This document shows positions 44,401 to 55,838 of a stretch of 64,000 nt of DNA, piece after piece. The translations under genes were made by a program, and so were the position numbers. Position 1 is the first letter of the stretch. Each line of letters starts with the position of its first letter. Where the stretch lies: the NCBI GenBank assembly GCA_021613335.1, contig JAJTWR010000067.1, positions 315,001 to 379,000 of the forward strand. The letters run 5' to 3'. Below the pieces are notes generated by a model, which made no database searches, was not told the DNA's origin, and was given only the letters and a program-made list of their open reading frames with translations. Source of the DNA: Whitmania pigra (lineage: Eukaryota; Annelida; Clitellata; Hirudinida; Haemopidae).

Positions 44401-45315
44401 ATATCTCAATGTCTTTGTCAATAGTGAACCAATAAACTGCTGATCTTGCCAACTGCTTCATGCGCTGCATTCCGAAATGTCCCAAATGTAGATGTAACGT
44501 CTTTTTTTTTGTGCCTCTGGAACACTGTTCCCCATCATTAAACAGCCACCTTCACAATTCAAAGAATCTTTCAATTTCTTGTATTGCCTAATCTCGAGAT
44601 TTCAAATTTTCTTTCATTGATTCAGTTTCTATAGACTTAAAACTAGAATATAATATTGGCTGACTGACTACTTTAATTGTGCACACGTTTGAAAATTCCA
44701 GCTCCTTCTGTGCTGAATCGAGATTAGCATCTGTATCTACTCAATGCATCTGCATTTCCATGCTCTGATGTTCTCCGGTATTCAATTGTGAAATCGTATT
44801 GTTGAAGAATCAATTCCCATCTTGTCAACCGGTTCAGAGCTAATAATGGGGTGGCTTTTCTTGGGTCAAATAATGTTAGGAGTGGTCTGTGGTCCGTGAC
44901 CAGAATAAATTTCCTTCCTAAAATGTAAGGATAAAATTTCTGTAAAGCAGAAATGACAGCAAGACACTTCTTGTGAATTTGACTGTATCTTTTCTGAGCT
45001 TCAGACATTGTTTTGGAGACATTGAGAAGCAATTGTTTCCAGGATGTCTGCTGTTTGGTTAATTAGAAAAACTTGTGCAGCTTTGACCTGTGGAATTAAA
45101 TTTACCAACGTGTGCGTTTCAAATCTCTTCGTAATCTAATCTTTAAAAAGTTCCTTTTCAGGTTGAAATTATTCAAATTTTTAGAGGTGAAGTCGCCTGA
45201 ACAGTTTTAACTTAAGCTTGGAACATTTTTGTCATTCTGTTGTTTGGCCATTATGTCATTCTGTTATTTCGCCAATTCAATTCGTTGCGTTCCCATGATA
45301 ATAATGATGATAATG

Positions 45316-45346
<31 letters not shown>

Positions 45347-48300
45347 TAATAATAATAATAATAATGATGATGATGATGATGATGAAATATATTATTCCAT
45401 TAATTACTATACAGTGCAAGTACAGCTGCCTAATTACAGGGCTTGTTCCGATGAAATCGAACATGCAGCTTCGTTAGATGCTCCAGATATGACCGTTACA
45501 AAATGTTTACGATTTTGCGATAACATGTATTTTGCCTTACTCAAGGTACCATTTAATATTTATTGTCCATTATGTAATCGTTTTTGCATTTATCAGTTTT
45601 TTGTCCGGCATTATATGAAACTAATTAGCAACTAATGAAAATAATGTAATTTTCAAGAATGGGAGTAAATGTGCTTGTACCAATGTAGAGTCAATTTTTG
45701 ATTCCACAAAACTCGAATTTTGCAACATTCCATGTCCTGGAGATCCAGGCAGTTACTGTGGTGGAACTAAATTTTGGTCTATCTACGGAAGTAATACGTG
45801 AATACTAATGAGTAATACATAATTTAATAACACATATTATTATTATTGTTATTATTATTTTTTTTTTATGTTAAATTATTATGTTGTTTTTGTGTATTGA
45901 ATGTTGAAGAGATAACTCGTAATTGTAATAAGACAAGACCACTTTATTAGAACTGTTGTATTTGTTAGAACTCAAACTCGCTTGAAACTCGCGGCAACCT
46001 CGACTCGAAACGTAAACAACTTCTTGGTCAAGTGCAACTAAACTGGCAATGACTTTTTTTACAAGGATCTTTTGAAAGTTTGAATAAATCTCTCTGCTTG
46101 TCCATTTGTAGCAGGATGATAAGGAGCACCCGTCAGGTGTTGAATTCCTCTCTCCTTCATGTAAGTTTGAAATTCCTCTCCAGTGAATGCACGGGCATTG
46201 TCTGTTACGATTGAAAGGGGATACCCAAAATGCGCAAAGTCTTTCTCTAGCAATTCCATAGTAGCAGAAGCTGTAATTGCTTTAGTAGGATGAATGCAGG
46301 GATATTTGGAAAAAGCATCCACTACCACCAACCAGTTTGTGCCAAGAAAGTTAATGGCATGGTCAAGGTGGATACGGCTCCATGGCCTATCTGGAACAGT
46401 CCAAGAAATGTTTGCTTCTTTTGGAGGGCTGTCTTGGTGTTCTTGGCACGAAGGACATTCTCGTGTCATTGATGACGTTGACTTTGTTGAAACTAAATTT
46501 ACCTCCTTCAAAAGTTTGTTTACATCAATTTGTAGTTGTTCAATTGATGTTCGGCCAATCAGATTCAGACCCTCGATGTTGGTAACATTAATTGTAATTG
46601 GCTTCCAAGTTGAATCGTTTGAAGTTGCAGCCTGAGTAGTGAAAACTCCTCTAATAAAAATTATATTTCCTGTAGCAGAGTGGTAAAGTTTCTTTGCAGG
46701 TTGTCAGTTTAGGAGAGCCCAACCTTTTCCAGACTTTGATATCACAGAAATTATCTCCAGCACCGCTGTCAATTTCAAATGTTTCGGAGGAATTACCAAA
46801 TCTGATCTCTTGTTTCAATGAGTCTGGTCCTTGGATGGTTCTGATGTAGGACACATCTCTCTTAAACTTTGCAGCAAAACAGGTTTTCTTAAGGTGGCCA
46901 GATTTTCCACATTCTAAGCATTTCATGTTTTTGCAGAAACAATCTTTTGCCCAGTGTCCTTTTTTTCCACATCTGTGACAAGTTAAGCTTGAATTGGAAT
47001 GAGGCTCGTTTGACTTCTTGAATGTGTTTCTTTGTTTGAATATCTCTTTGGGTTTGCTTTGCTTGTCATAACTTGAACTTTTTGAATGCACTACCTGGAC
47101 AGTGTCTGCTTGTAAACTCATTTCTCCATACACTGTATTTTTGGCCACTAATGCTGCACCTTCGGCAGCAATTCCCACAGCTTTTTCAAAATTGAGCTCA
47201 TTTTCTGGAATTCTGAATAGAGCTTTGAGCACCGCTTCATTTTGAACATTGCATACGAAATTAGTTCGTAGAGATTCGTCCAGAGGGTTGCTAATGTTTG
47301 CAAAGTCACAAGTAACAGCTGCTTGTCTTATTCTATTCGCCAGTTCATGAATTGACTCACCTGGTTTCCTTTTGCAGTTTGTCCAAAACTTGTACCTCTC
47401 TCTTACCAGGAATGTAGTTGGGTTGAAAGTTGACTCCATATAAGTCATAATTTGTTCAAATAAAAGTTCGTTGACATTACGAGGAGGGGACATCTGTGAA
47501 GCAACAGTTTCCAGGGTTTTGTAAATGTCTGCAGTCTGGTTACTTAGAAAAACTTGTGCAGCTTTGGCCTGTGGAATTGAATTCACCAACATGTGTGTTT
47601 CGAATCTCTTTATGTAGTCTTTGAACAGTTCTTTTTCGGGTTGAAACGACTCAAACTTTGGAGGTGGAGTCGACTGGACCGTTTGACGTAATGCTTGAAA
47701 CATTTTGGCCATGTCGTTCTGTTGTTTGGCCATCATCTCTCCAAACACTTTGACGATATCTTTTAATTCCGCCATATTGAAAAAAACTTCAACGACAACG
47801 ACTTAGAACAATTCAGAAAGCTAGTATTGTCGACTGTCGACTGCGCCACTGTTGTTTTTGCGTATTGAATGTTGAAGAGATAACTCGTAATTGTAATAAG
47901 ACTTTATTTTAGAACTTTATTAGAACTGTTGTATTTGTTAGAACTCAAACTCGCTTGAAACTCGCGGCAACCTCGACTCGAAACGTAAACAACTTCTAGG
48001 TCAAGTGCAACTAAAAGTAGTCCTTAATATTCATGCGGACACAACAATTATTATTAGAACTGGAAAGTATTTCCATATTATTTGTTATTTCGATTAATTC
48101 TTTTACTAAACAAATTACAGCCTGTTTCAAAAAACTTCCATCATCATTATCATGTTCAAAGTTATTTCATTGTGCTCGATCCTGGGATGAATATGGAGTT
48201 TGTGAAGGTGGTTGTGAAAGTGGTTATGTTGGTGAACATTGTATTGAAAGAGGTAACAATCTGCCCTGGAGACTTTATGAAGAAAATGTAGTAGAGGAAT

Positions 48301-50073
48301 TATTAGTTTGAGAAAGCATAACCTAATAAAGAAAGAGAATGCATAACATAATATAATGTAATACAACATAGTGTAATATAACACTATTAATTAAAACGGC
48401 CTTTATAATTAAAAGAACTAATATTAACAACATTGATTGCAACGGTAGTATGAGAACTGAATTGTTGACTGTTTTAAAATAAGTAGAACATGTGACTGCT
48501 AATCTGTTTTTGAGGATTATATTTATTTTTCTTAGACTTCTAAAATCATTGAAACTCTTTATAGATCAGAATACTAAGCGAACAAATATGTGCATTACTT
48601 CTGACCCTTGCAAAGGTCAAGCCAATTCATTTTGCAAGTTCAACGATACCACTGGAACTTATTCTTGTGAGTGCAACGATGGTTTTTGGAAAATTACTCA
48701 AAATGGGAATTGTGAAAGTACGTTTTTTTTTTGCAACATTAAAATGTATTTTTAAAACCTAACCTAAAATGGTTTGGTTAATTGATTAAATAGCATATTA
48801 AATGTGACAATATTCAGTAAAAATATTAATTGTGAAAGGATTTAACGAAATATGCTTTTGACTCAGAACGTCTTGTTACGCAAACGCCGAGATCTACAGA
48901 AAATATTTTTGGGAAGCCTTCACTGCCACCATCAGAGTCATCTTCAGACTCAGATTCATTCTATGTACAAACTTGGATAACTAGGAAGATGCCAACAGAA
49001 ACAAAATATTCAGAAAAACATTTGAAAGCCGATAAAAGCGTTTGTATTCCTGATCCCTGCAAAAATAAAACCAATTCTTTTTGCTATTACAATAAGTTAA
49101 AGAATTCTAACCTGTGCCTATGTCGTGAAGGTTACTGGGAGAATCAAGATGACCAATGCAAAGGCAAATTTTAATGATTAGTTGCAATAACAACAATATG
49201 AAAGAATTTATTAAATTGTTTTCTTTTGCTTAAATATTTTAAATTGGTCGTCAGATATTGATGAATGTTTATTTGAGGCTTGCGATAATAGAACCTCTGC
49301 TTGCAAGAATTTGTTTGGTTCATTCGTGTGTGAGTGCAATCCTGGGTATTTCCAAGTAACCACAGACGTATGCATAAGTACGATGATATGAATTATTTAT
49401 TAAATCATTAAAAATTTGCATAAATTGCGAATTAAGTTTAAAATAATGTAAAACAACGTCTGACATAAAATTTATTGTAGAAACGTAACGCAATATAATA
49501 AATAAAGACGTAAATACATTTCATTAAACATGTTTTCGCACTGATTTCGTATAATTCATTATAAATTCACAGAAGACTTAGGTATGTGCTTAATATATTT
49601 TGTTTAAATACAATCTAATTACTCATTATCTACTTTTTAATCTAATTTTGGTTACAAAATTAAAATATTATTTCCAAATATTTATTTTGAATTAAATTGC
49701 ATATGTTCAAGGGAATGTTACAGTCGTACAACTTTTCAAACACTTTGAGTGGGAATATATAATTATTATTTTCATGTTATTTCTGGCGATTTTTACGATT
49801 CTGTTATGGTTAGATAAATATTTGTTAATTAAAAAATATCGAATAAATTATGTTAATTGAAAATATCGAATAAATTACGTTAATTAAAAAATATCGAGTA
49901 AATTATTAAATCTCATAATTTATTCTATATGAGATATTTTTAATTATTTAAAACATTTGTATTGAACTCGGAGTAACAAATTTCGTTAAATCTGATGAAT
50001 TAGATTTTTTTTGCATTTCAGTTATGGCTGGAACATCGAAAAGTCTGAGATATCTATTAATACTAAAGATTAA
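41483..50073 (+). CDS. Array copy A: lectin-like/WSC/EGF membrane receptor, 620 aa
   Basis: Thirteen exons join in frame: 41483-41528, 41605-41820, 42039-42242, 42420-42562, 43066-43201, 45415-45545, 45658-45790, 48121-48252, 48565-48717, 48867-49163, 49255-49377, 49712-49808, 50022-50073. Order: signal peptide (FLIILLIKL, 1-15); F5/8-fucolectin-like domain (16-155; LIDGNRQQL, FHAVIVYGG, FHGIRVNC); WSC1 (156-248; HVGCF...YCNITC...YCGG); WSC2 (249-336); cysteine-rich EGF-like module (337-380; CEGGCESGYVGEHC); EGF1 (381-431); Ser/Pro/Thr-rich linker plus EGF2 (432-530); calcium-binding EGF starting DIDEC (531-571); NVT sequon and transmembrane helix (572-604); short tail CYGWNIEKSE (605-620). 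WSC and lectin-like folds are known to bind carbohydrate in other proteins, so a glycan-binding surface receptor is inferred. Gypsy-derived DNA lies antisense in the introns after exons 5 and 7. The exon 10 donor appears to be GC. Confidence 0.8.
43430..45280 (-). mobile_element. Ty3/gypsy fragment in copy A intron 5
   Basis: Antisense to the host gene. It shows an integrase C-terminal part (GAPYHPATNGQAERFIQTFK at 44099-43914), an RNase H part (44724-45032; FILVTDHRPLLTLF), and a gag N-terminal remnant at about 45020-45270 similar to the gag at 46651-47775. Gag is joined directly to RNase H, so protease and most of RT are deleted. Stops and frameshifts are present, and no terminal repeats were found. 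Confidence 0.8.
45295..45388. repeat. (AAT)n/(GAT)n microsatellite
   Basis: AAT repeats followed by ATG repeats, ending about 25 bp before the acceptor of copy A exon 6 (45415). It lies between the gypsy fragment and the exon. Confidence 0.9.
45882..46035 (-). repeat. Gypsy LTR, left copy
   Basis: Near-identical to the repeat at 47850-48009 apart from small changes and a missing stretch (ttttagaactttat). On the plus strand it begins tgttgtttttgtgtattg and ends near gtcaagtgca. Confidence 0.8.
46059..46511 (-). pseudogene. Gypsy integrase fragment
   Basis: About 150 codons open, covering a zinc-binding end (CPSCQEH), the integrase core start (RPWSRIHLDHA, DAFSKYP with catalytic-type Asp) and GAPYHPATNGQAERF with the third catalytic-type acidic residue. 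The frame ends inside the C-terminal part close to the left LTR. It lacks the rest of the pol polyprotein. Confidence 0.8.
46651..47775 (-). CDS. Gypsy-like gag protein
   Basis: A 374-residue open frame with a predicted coil near the N-terminus, a retrotransposon gag region, two CCHC zinc knuckles (CHRCGKKGHWAKDC and CLECGKSGHLKKTC) and a short segment containing IDSGAGDNF, the start of an aspartic protease (D-S-G-A). It ends soon after the D-S-G-A motif, so the protease is truncated. It lies inside the LTR element, antisense to copy A. Confidence 0.85.
   Translation of the reverse strand: MAELKDIVKVFGEMMAKQQNDMAKMFQALRQTVQSTPPPKFESFQPEKELFKDYIKRFETHMLVNSIPQAKAAQVFLSNQTADIYKTLETVASQMSPPRNVNELLFEQIMTYMESTFNPTTFLVRERYKFWTNCKRKPGESIHELANRIRQAAVTCDFANISNPLDESLRTNFVCNVQNEAVLKALFRIPENELNFEKAVGIAAEGAALVAKNTVYGEMSLQADTVQVVHSKSSSYDKQSKPKEIFKQRNTFKKSNEPHSNSSLTCHRCGKKGHWAKDCFCKNMKCLECGKSGHLKKTCFAAKFKRDVSYIRTIQGPDSLKQEIRFGNSSETFEIDSGAGDNFCDIKVWKRLGSPKLTTCKETLPLCYRKYNFY
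47850..48009 (-). repeat. Gypsy LTR, right copy
   Basis: See the element entry. This copy lies at the 5' end of the element in its own orientation, next to gag and a candidate primer-binding site. Confidence 0.8.
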
Positions 50074-50075
50074 AT

Positions 50076-50890
50076 TCTCGTGGAAATACGACGAAAGTAA
50101 TTCAAATTGATCTTTAAGCGCAGTATTGGGACATGTTAATCTTTGAGCAATAATATTGCACAACGATTTTAGATTTTTTATCCTTCCTCATTTATATGAA
50201 ATTGTAGAATTTTAAAAATTATTTGGTTTTAATTTTTTAAGTTTTTGAAACCATCATTTTTGTATAACTTTTCTTGAAGCTCAGAGATAATTTAAAATTT
50301 AAAAAAAATGAAATTAAAGGTATCATGGAAAATTAAAGAATGTTAGTTGCTCAGGAAAGTCTCTACCATGTTCTGACTAATCTCCAGTAACACATATCGT
50401 TTTTTAAAATAAGCTGAGTTGAAGATGTGCCCAGTTCACAGTCGTAATGTGTCACTTTCGCAACCCTGCCTGCATAACTAGAGAGTGCCCTCCGATGAGT
50501 AAATTGTTGATCGATTAAAAAGTGCCTTGATATCTTACCCGGATAAAAAAAAGGCATTCAGTATATCGGCTAATTGGCAATAATGTTTTTGGTCGGGTGA
50601 CTCGACTAAAAAGTAGATCAGGGAGTATGAATTTCAATGTGCCACTGATGAAAGTCCGGAAAAACAGTTCCGTGATATATGAATAGCTTTGTGTCAGAGT
50701 TGTACAATTTCTAACTATTAAATGACCTTTCATTACAAAAACTTGTCTGAGAATATTAAACACTTCTATTATAAATTCAATAATTGAACAAATTTCTTTC
50801 AAATCATTTTAAATGAAGCTTATAATATTTGAGAAAAAAGTTTAAACTACTGGCTCTAAACATAGCTTGGCTTTTATCAGCAGGAGTTCG
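50076..50890. other. Spacer between array copies A and B
   Basis: About 0.9 kb from the stop of copy A to the start of copy B. AT-rich. Two minus-strand open frames (50363-50557 and 50515-50802) have no recognisable domain. No transposon signature seen. Confidence 0.5.
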
Positions 50891-50893
50891 TTC

Positions 50894-50900
50894 TATAAAA
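50894..50900 (+). promoter_or_regulatory. Probable TATA box of copy B
   Basis: The sequence tataaaa, about 67 bp upstream of the start codon at 50967. The distance leaves room for a short 5' untranslated region. Confidence 0.45.
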
Positions 50901-50966
50901 ATATACAATTTTAAAATGTGACGCGACGAATTATTTACAAACACAATCATCATCTACCGAACAACT

Positions 50967-53900
50967 ATGTTTTTCGTTATCTGTTTGTTGATGATAAAAG
51001 GTGACTTAATTTGTTCCTTGAAGAACTAAGTAATTTGATTAAAAATGTTTTAACCAATGCAGCAGTAGAAACTATTAATCTTGCTGCTGGTAAGTCTGTC
51101 ATGATATGTGTTGATAAAGTTGCGTCTAGAGAAACAACTGATGGAAATAAACGCAAGTTGGCTGAAATAATTTCAGACGTTTGCCCAGAGCAAACGCTAA
51201 CAGTTGATTTGGGTCGATATTATTATATTAATTCTGTGATTGTATATGGTGGCCAAAAAATGGAAAATGGTAAGGAACAGACTTCTAAATGTTTATTTTA
51301 ATACAAGAAATGTTTTTTTTTATTGAAACCAAAATTGTTTTCATAATTACCGATTATTAATTTTTTATCCCAATTAAACCAATTTAATTGTTATTATTTT
51401 TTACTAATCTAATTTATTTATCCTATTACGTAAACAAGCTACGGATGGCCTTAGATATTTAAAGTATTCTGAATGACTTCAACGTAAAAGTAGACAAAGT
51501 TACAATCTATTAATGCATCATTGCCGTCAAAATGTTGTCAATATTTGACGAAGATTAATATTATGACTAGGCCTTTACTTCAATTTCTCCTTTCAGATAA
51601 GATACTATTTGGAGCAACATTCCGTGTTTTCATGATTAATGGAAATCCTATTGAATGTGGGATGTACTTGAAAAGAAAGCATACATCATTTCATGGAATG
51701 AGGGTAAACTGTGTGTCAGTAGAGTACCCGGTCAGTTTAATTTGCGTATCATTAACAACCGTCCCATTTTACCTGGCTGAGATAGAAGTTTACTCACTAG
51801 GTAATTTACATTGCACTACATTAATGCAAGTTTCATTAAGTTACCTTTTATTGTTTTGCTTTTAATTACTTGAAGTACCAAATAGAACCGCAATCGTTAT
51901 TTAAATGTAGTACGACATACATGCACAATTTGAATATATAACATAATATTAGCCTCAGGAATTCCTTATAAGAGCCCAATGATCCATATCGGATGTTTTA
52001 GTAGACTGTCATCTGTTATAGAAACCTCGGCAATTAACTTTGATGGTTGTCGTCTTTTCTGTTTAAATAACGAATATCTTTTAGCCGCTTTAAAGGTTAG
52101 TCATGCTTTCAAGAAGTAGCTTGTATTTGTATTTAGCTGATTTGGGAGCTGACGGTGTATTTTAATAGCTCTACTATTTATATAGCACTCCTATATATCT
52201 TTTTATATTTATCTATTTATATTTATGTGTTATATATGTTATATATATTTATGTGGCACTCCTAACTGAAGACGCTCCCTGGCGGTTTCCTCACCGCAGC
52301 AAGAAGAAAGCATAATGAGCTAATCTGTATTTTGATATATAATTTTAAGAGCTTTTGTTATTAGTTACAGAAATTGCAATTTTCGTGCTTAAAAAATAGT
52401 TTAATCCATTAAAATTAATCGTTCTTAACAAATTGTTTCATTCAAGGAAAGACAATGTTATTGTGCACGAATGTTTGACCACAGTTCCGAAGAACCTCCC
52501 CAATATTGTAATATAACATGTGTCAGTTCCAATGAAAACTGTGGAGGTCTCGGATTATACTCAACATATCTTTGTTAGTGGACTGTAAAAGATTCGCATA
52601 TTACTATTTTAAACATTCCTCATCATCAAAAAGAACACAAAATTTCTGCTCCAAAGAGAAGAAATCATTGCAGAAGGAGAAAGGAATTTATAATAATGTT
52701 TCCGAATTGTCGGAAGCACATAATTTTATAATGCGGTTTTTGACGTTGTCTTTCGCTTCCCCACGTAAAACATTTTTTATACATAGGTTTGTAATTATTA
52801 AATTTTCAAATACTTTAGTGCAAGTTCGACTGCCGAATCTCATGGGATGTTCAAACAAAGACAGTCCATCATTAGAAATTAAAGAAACAAATAATGTCGA
52901 CGTCGTAAAATGTCTTCAATTGTGTGATCAAAGTCAATTCGCATTAACAAAGGTGCGTTAATAAAATACCTGATAATTAGTTATTTTAGTGTTATTTACT
53001 TACTAGTTAAATAATTATTTACTTGCTTAACCGTATGTATATCACAGTAATATTAATGTTAATATATCGTGTACTTCAAGAATGGTGTTTACTGCGCATG
53101 TTCAAATGATAGCCTTGAGAGCACCATCGAGAATATAGAGTTGTGCAACGTTTCGTGTTCTGGAGATCGAAATAGTTACTGTGGAGGAACTAATCACTGG
53201 TCTGCCTACGGAAGTATGAAAGTCGTTTGGAAAATTGATAAGTAGCTTTGATGCATTTGTTCTCTTTTGTTAAGTAATGTTGTGCATATAATTCAGCCTG
53301 TTTCAACAATGAACTCCCAACATTACCATGTTCAAAATTATTTCATTGTGCTCGATCCTGGGATGAATATGGAGTTTGTGAAGGTGGTTGTGAAGATGGC
53401 TACGTTGGTGAACATTGCATTGAAAGGGGTACCGATTTTTAACAAGCCATCGTAACTTTTGCTTTAATATGGCAGAATGCAATAAAATTTGTTTTTTTTT
53501 AGAAAATATATTTTGTAATAAAGTGTTCCAGGATAACAGTTCATATATTTTATTTTTTGCGGAACAGTTATCGGCAACTCTTAAAAACTTCAGCTTATTA
53601 CATGATAAATAATACCTAAAAATGCATAAAAACATTTCAGAAAAAATGTCCGATGAGAACATGTGCAGATATTTCAATCCATGCAAAAATCGATCCAACA
53701 CTGCTTGTCATTACTTCACGAAAACTAAAACTTTTCATTGTTACTGCAAAGATGGGTACTGGATGGAATCTGTGGAATGTGAAGGTAATAATTACAATTA
53801 AGATACAATAATAGGATAGGATGCAATAATAATTGTGCAATGATGCATCCCAATGACAATGATAACAAGAAAGAATTTATTACATTGTTTTATTTTGCTT

Positions 53901-54847
53901 ATATATATTACATTGTCCGTCAGATATTGATGAATGCTCATATGAGCCTTGCGATAACAAAACTTCTGCTTGCGAGAATTTGTTTGGTTCATTCCTTTGC
54001 TTATGCCGTTATGGATATTTCCAAATAACAAGAGACGTATGCATAAGTACGACATTTTTCAACTTTAATTTTGCATTGAATTAACATATTTGCATATGTA
54101 ATAACATAATTGCTCAATGCATTTAGAAATTTATATTTAAATTGTATTTAAATAATATGTAATTGGGTGATTTGAACTGGAAGCTGGAGAAACTAGCATA
54201 ATTTAATAATTTAATATAACCCGATATTCCGAAGAAACTAACATTTATCAGGAATCAAACCATTTAACGGACAGTGATCTTCAGTCAGCCAAATAATCAA
54301 TAAATCAATAATCCATTGCTCTTGCATTACTATGGAAAATTAATTTTGGAAAAGTGTAAAGTGTTTATTTTCTAGCGAACACCACTGTTGATTACTACCC
54401 AAGGAATTTTGACATGGAAATCCTTGCAGTCTTTTCAACTTTATCCTTTGTGCTGTCTGCTATTCTGTTGAGGTAAATTGAAATTGATCAATGCTTCTCT
54501 TTAAGCACAATATGTATGTATAACCTAAGCACACGAGTGCGAGATAAATAGAAATTTCAAAAATGAAATGACTAAAGAAGCATTATGACTTCGATCAGCT
54601 GTAACGTTAGCGACAATTAGAAGACTAATTAAAAATTGTGAACTTTCCTGAATATTAATTCAGTTTAAATATGTTTAATTACTCAATCCGCAAACTGTTG
54701 AACTTTTTAACGCAGAAAGCAAATACTCGGTTGACGATATACAATTCACAAAACCATCTTTCAACAAATAAAACGTTTTTCTTCTTACGCAGTTACGGTC
54801 GGAAAATCGATCAGTCAGATGGTATTTCCGATATCAGTGTGAATTGA
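50967..54847 (+). CDS. Array copy B: lectin-like/WSC/EGF membrane receptor, 510 aa
   Basis: Twelve exons join in frame: 50967-51000, 51063-51269, 51597-51800, 51953-52095, 52447-52573, 52819-52952, 53081-53213, 53297-53428, 53641-53784, 53924-54046, 54376-54472, 54793-54847. Order: signal peptide MFFVICLLMIK (1-11); F5/8-fucolectin-like domain (12-148; NLAAGKSVMI, TTDGNKRKL, YYINSVIVYGG, FHGMRVNC, FYLAEIEVYSLG); WSC1 (149-238); WSC2 (239-327); cysteine-rich EGF-like module (328-371; CEGGCEDGYVGEHC); one EGF (372-419); calcium-binding EGF DIDEC (420-460); NTT sequon and helix MEILAVFSTLSFVLSAILL (461-493); tail SYGRKIDQSDGISDISVN (494-510). This is the shortest complete copy. It lacks the linker-EGF exon of A and C. 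A polyadenylation signal aataaa lies at 54933-54938. Confidence 0.84.
52140..52330 (-). mobile_element. SINE-like segment, inverted, in copy B intron 4
   Basis: On the minus strand the sequence ggagtgctatataaatag matches the tail motif of the elements at 26000 and 37850. Next to it are tatata repeats and a GC-richer part (gaggaaaccgccagggagcg on the minus strand). The ends are not defined. Confidence 0.4.
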
Positions 54848-54849
54848 CA

Positions 54850-55835
54850 TGTCACCAACTTTACCCATCGAGGTCACACGGAGTAGAAATGAGTGAATAT
54901 TAATTTAATATGAATGAGTGTGGGTGAATATGAATAAATGTTTTACAGGGTGTCACTAAACAGGTTCTACTAAAGTAATCAGTAAAAAGTGACCATGTTA
55001 CTGCAATTATATTTTGTTCTGTAAAGAGGAGAAATACATCTGACTATTTTTTTCACAAGGGCTCCATTGATTCCTTTGGTTCATTGGTTCCATTGATTTT
55101 AAATTATTTTAAACTTGAGATTTATTACAATTAACCAAAAGACAAAAAATAAATAAAACAAAAACTAATAAATCAAACGATTTTTTAAGAAGTATGTGTC
55201 AGATTTTAGCCTGCAATTGAAGTCTTCAAATTGCATTAAAAAATTATAAGCTGTGTTTTTTTAAACCGCTTGCTTAAACACGTAATGTTGACGACCAACA
55301 AACACGATCCGATGAAGGAACACCTAAAATGACATCTCAATTGTAATTGGAGGACTCAAATAAAATATCAGAAGGTCCACAATATTGTCTTTATTGTTTT
55401 GTGCTTAATTCTCAATTAATAAACGTTCAAACTTTCGTGGTACTCCGTTTATCATTTAAAATATACCAACTTTGCTTAATCAGCGTAAGGTAATATTTTA
55501 TTTAATAGCATGTCTTTTGAAGTGTTAATGAATTGAAATAATAGTGTGGATACTAAAATTCTATTAATAATATAAAAAGTTGAATAATTTGGGTTTAAAA
55601 CTTCTGGATATTTTATTGAGACATACCTCGTCAATTGTCTGAATTAGAGTCTTTTCGTAGTCTGTTGCGAACAAGTTATAAATTATAATAAAATGTAATA
55701 AAGTCGTTTGATGTGGTCGGTTCCTATTAGAATATGAAATAAATAACATAAAATGAATGATATTATGAAATTTGAACAAACTGAGTACGAATGTGTTCCT
55801 ATGACAACATGCTTTGTAAACATCAATCTAAGTAA
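54850..55835. other. Spacer between array copies B and C
   Basis: About 1 kb, AT-rich, with the copy B polyadenylation signal near its start. One minus-strand frame (55564-55779) has no recognisable domain. No TATA box is clear before copy C. Confidence 0.5.
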
Positions 55836-55838
55836 GGA

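Larger units (their letters stand above)
45882..48009 (-). mobile_element. Ty3/gypsy-like LTR element, internally deleted, copy A intron 7
   Basis: Two direct repeats of about 150-160 bp (45882-46035 and 47850-48009) bound the element; they share gtattgaatgttgaagagat and the tgtta gaactcaaactcgctt part, and the right copy has a short internal insertion. Between them on the minus strand are an intact-looking gag frame (47775-46651, 374 aa) and an integrase piece (46511-46059). Protease, RT and RNase H are missing between them. The sequence tggcgcagtcgac next to the right repeat on the minus strand (47848 downward) is a plausible primer-binding site. I could not identify a target-site duplication. 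Confidence 0.85.
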
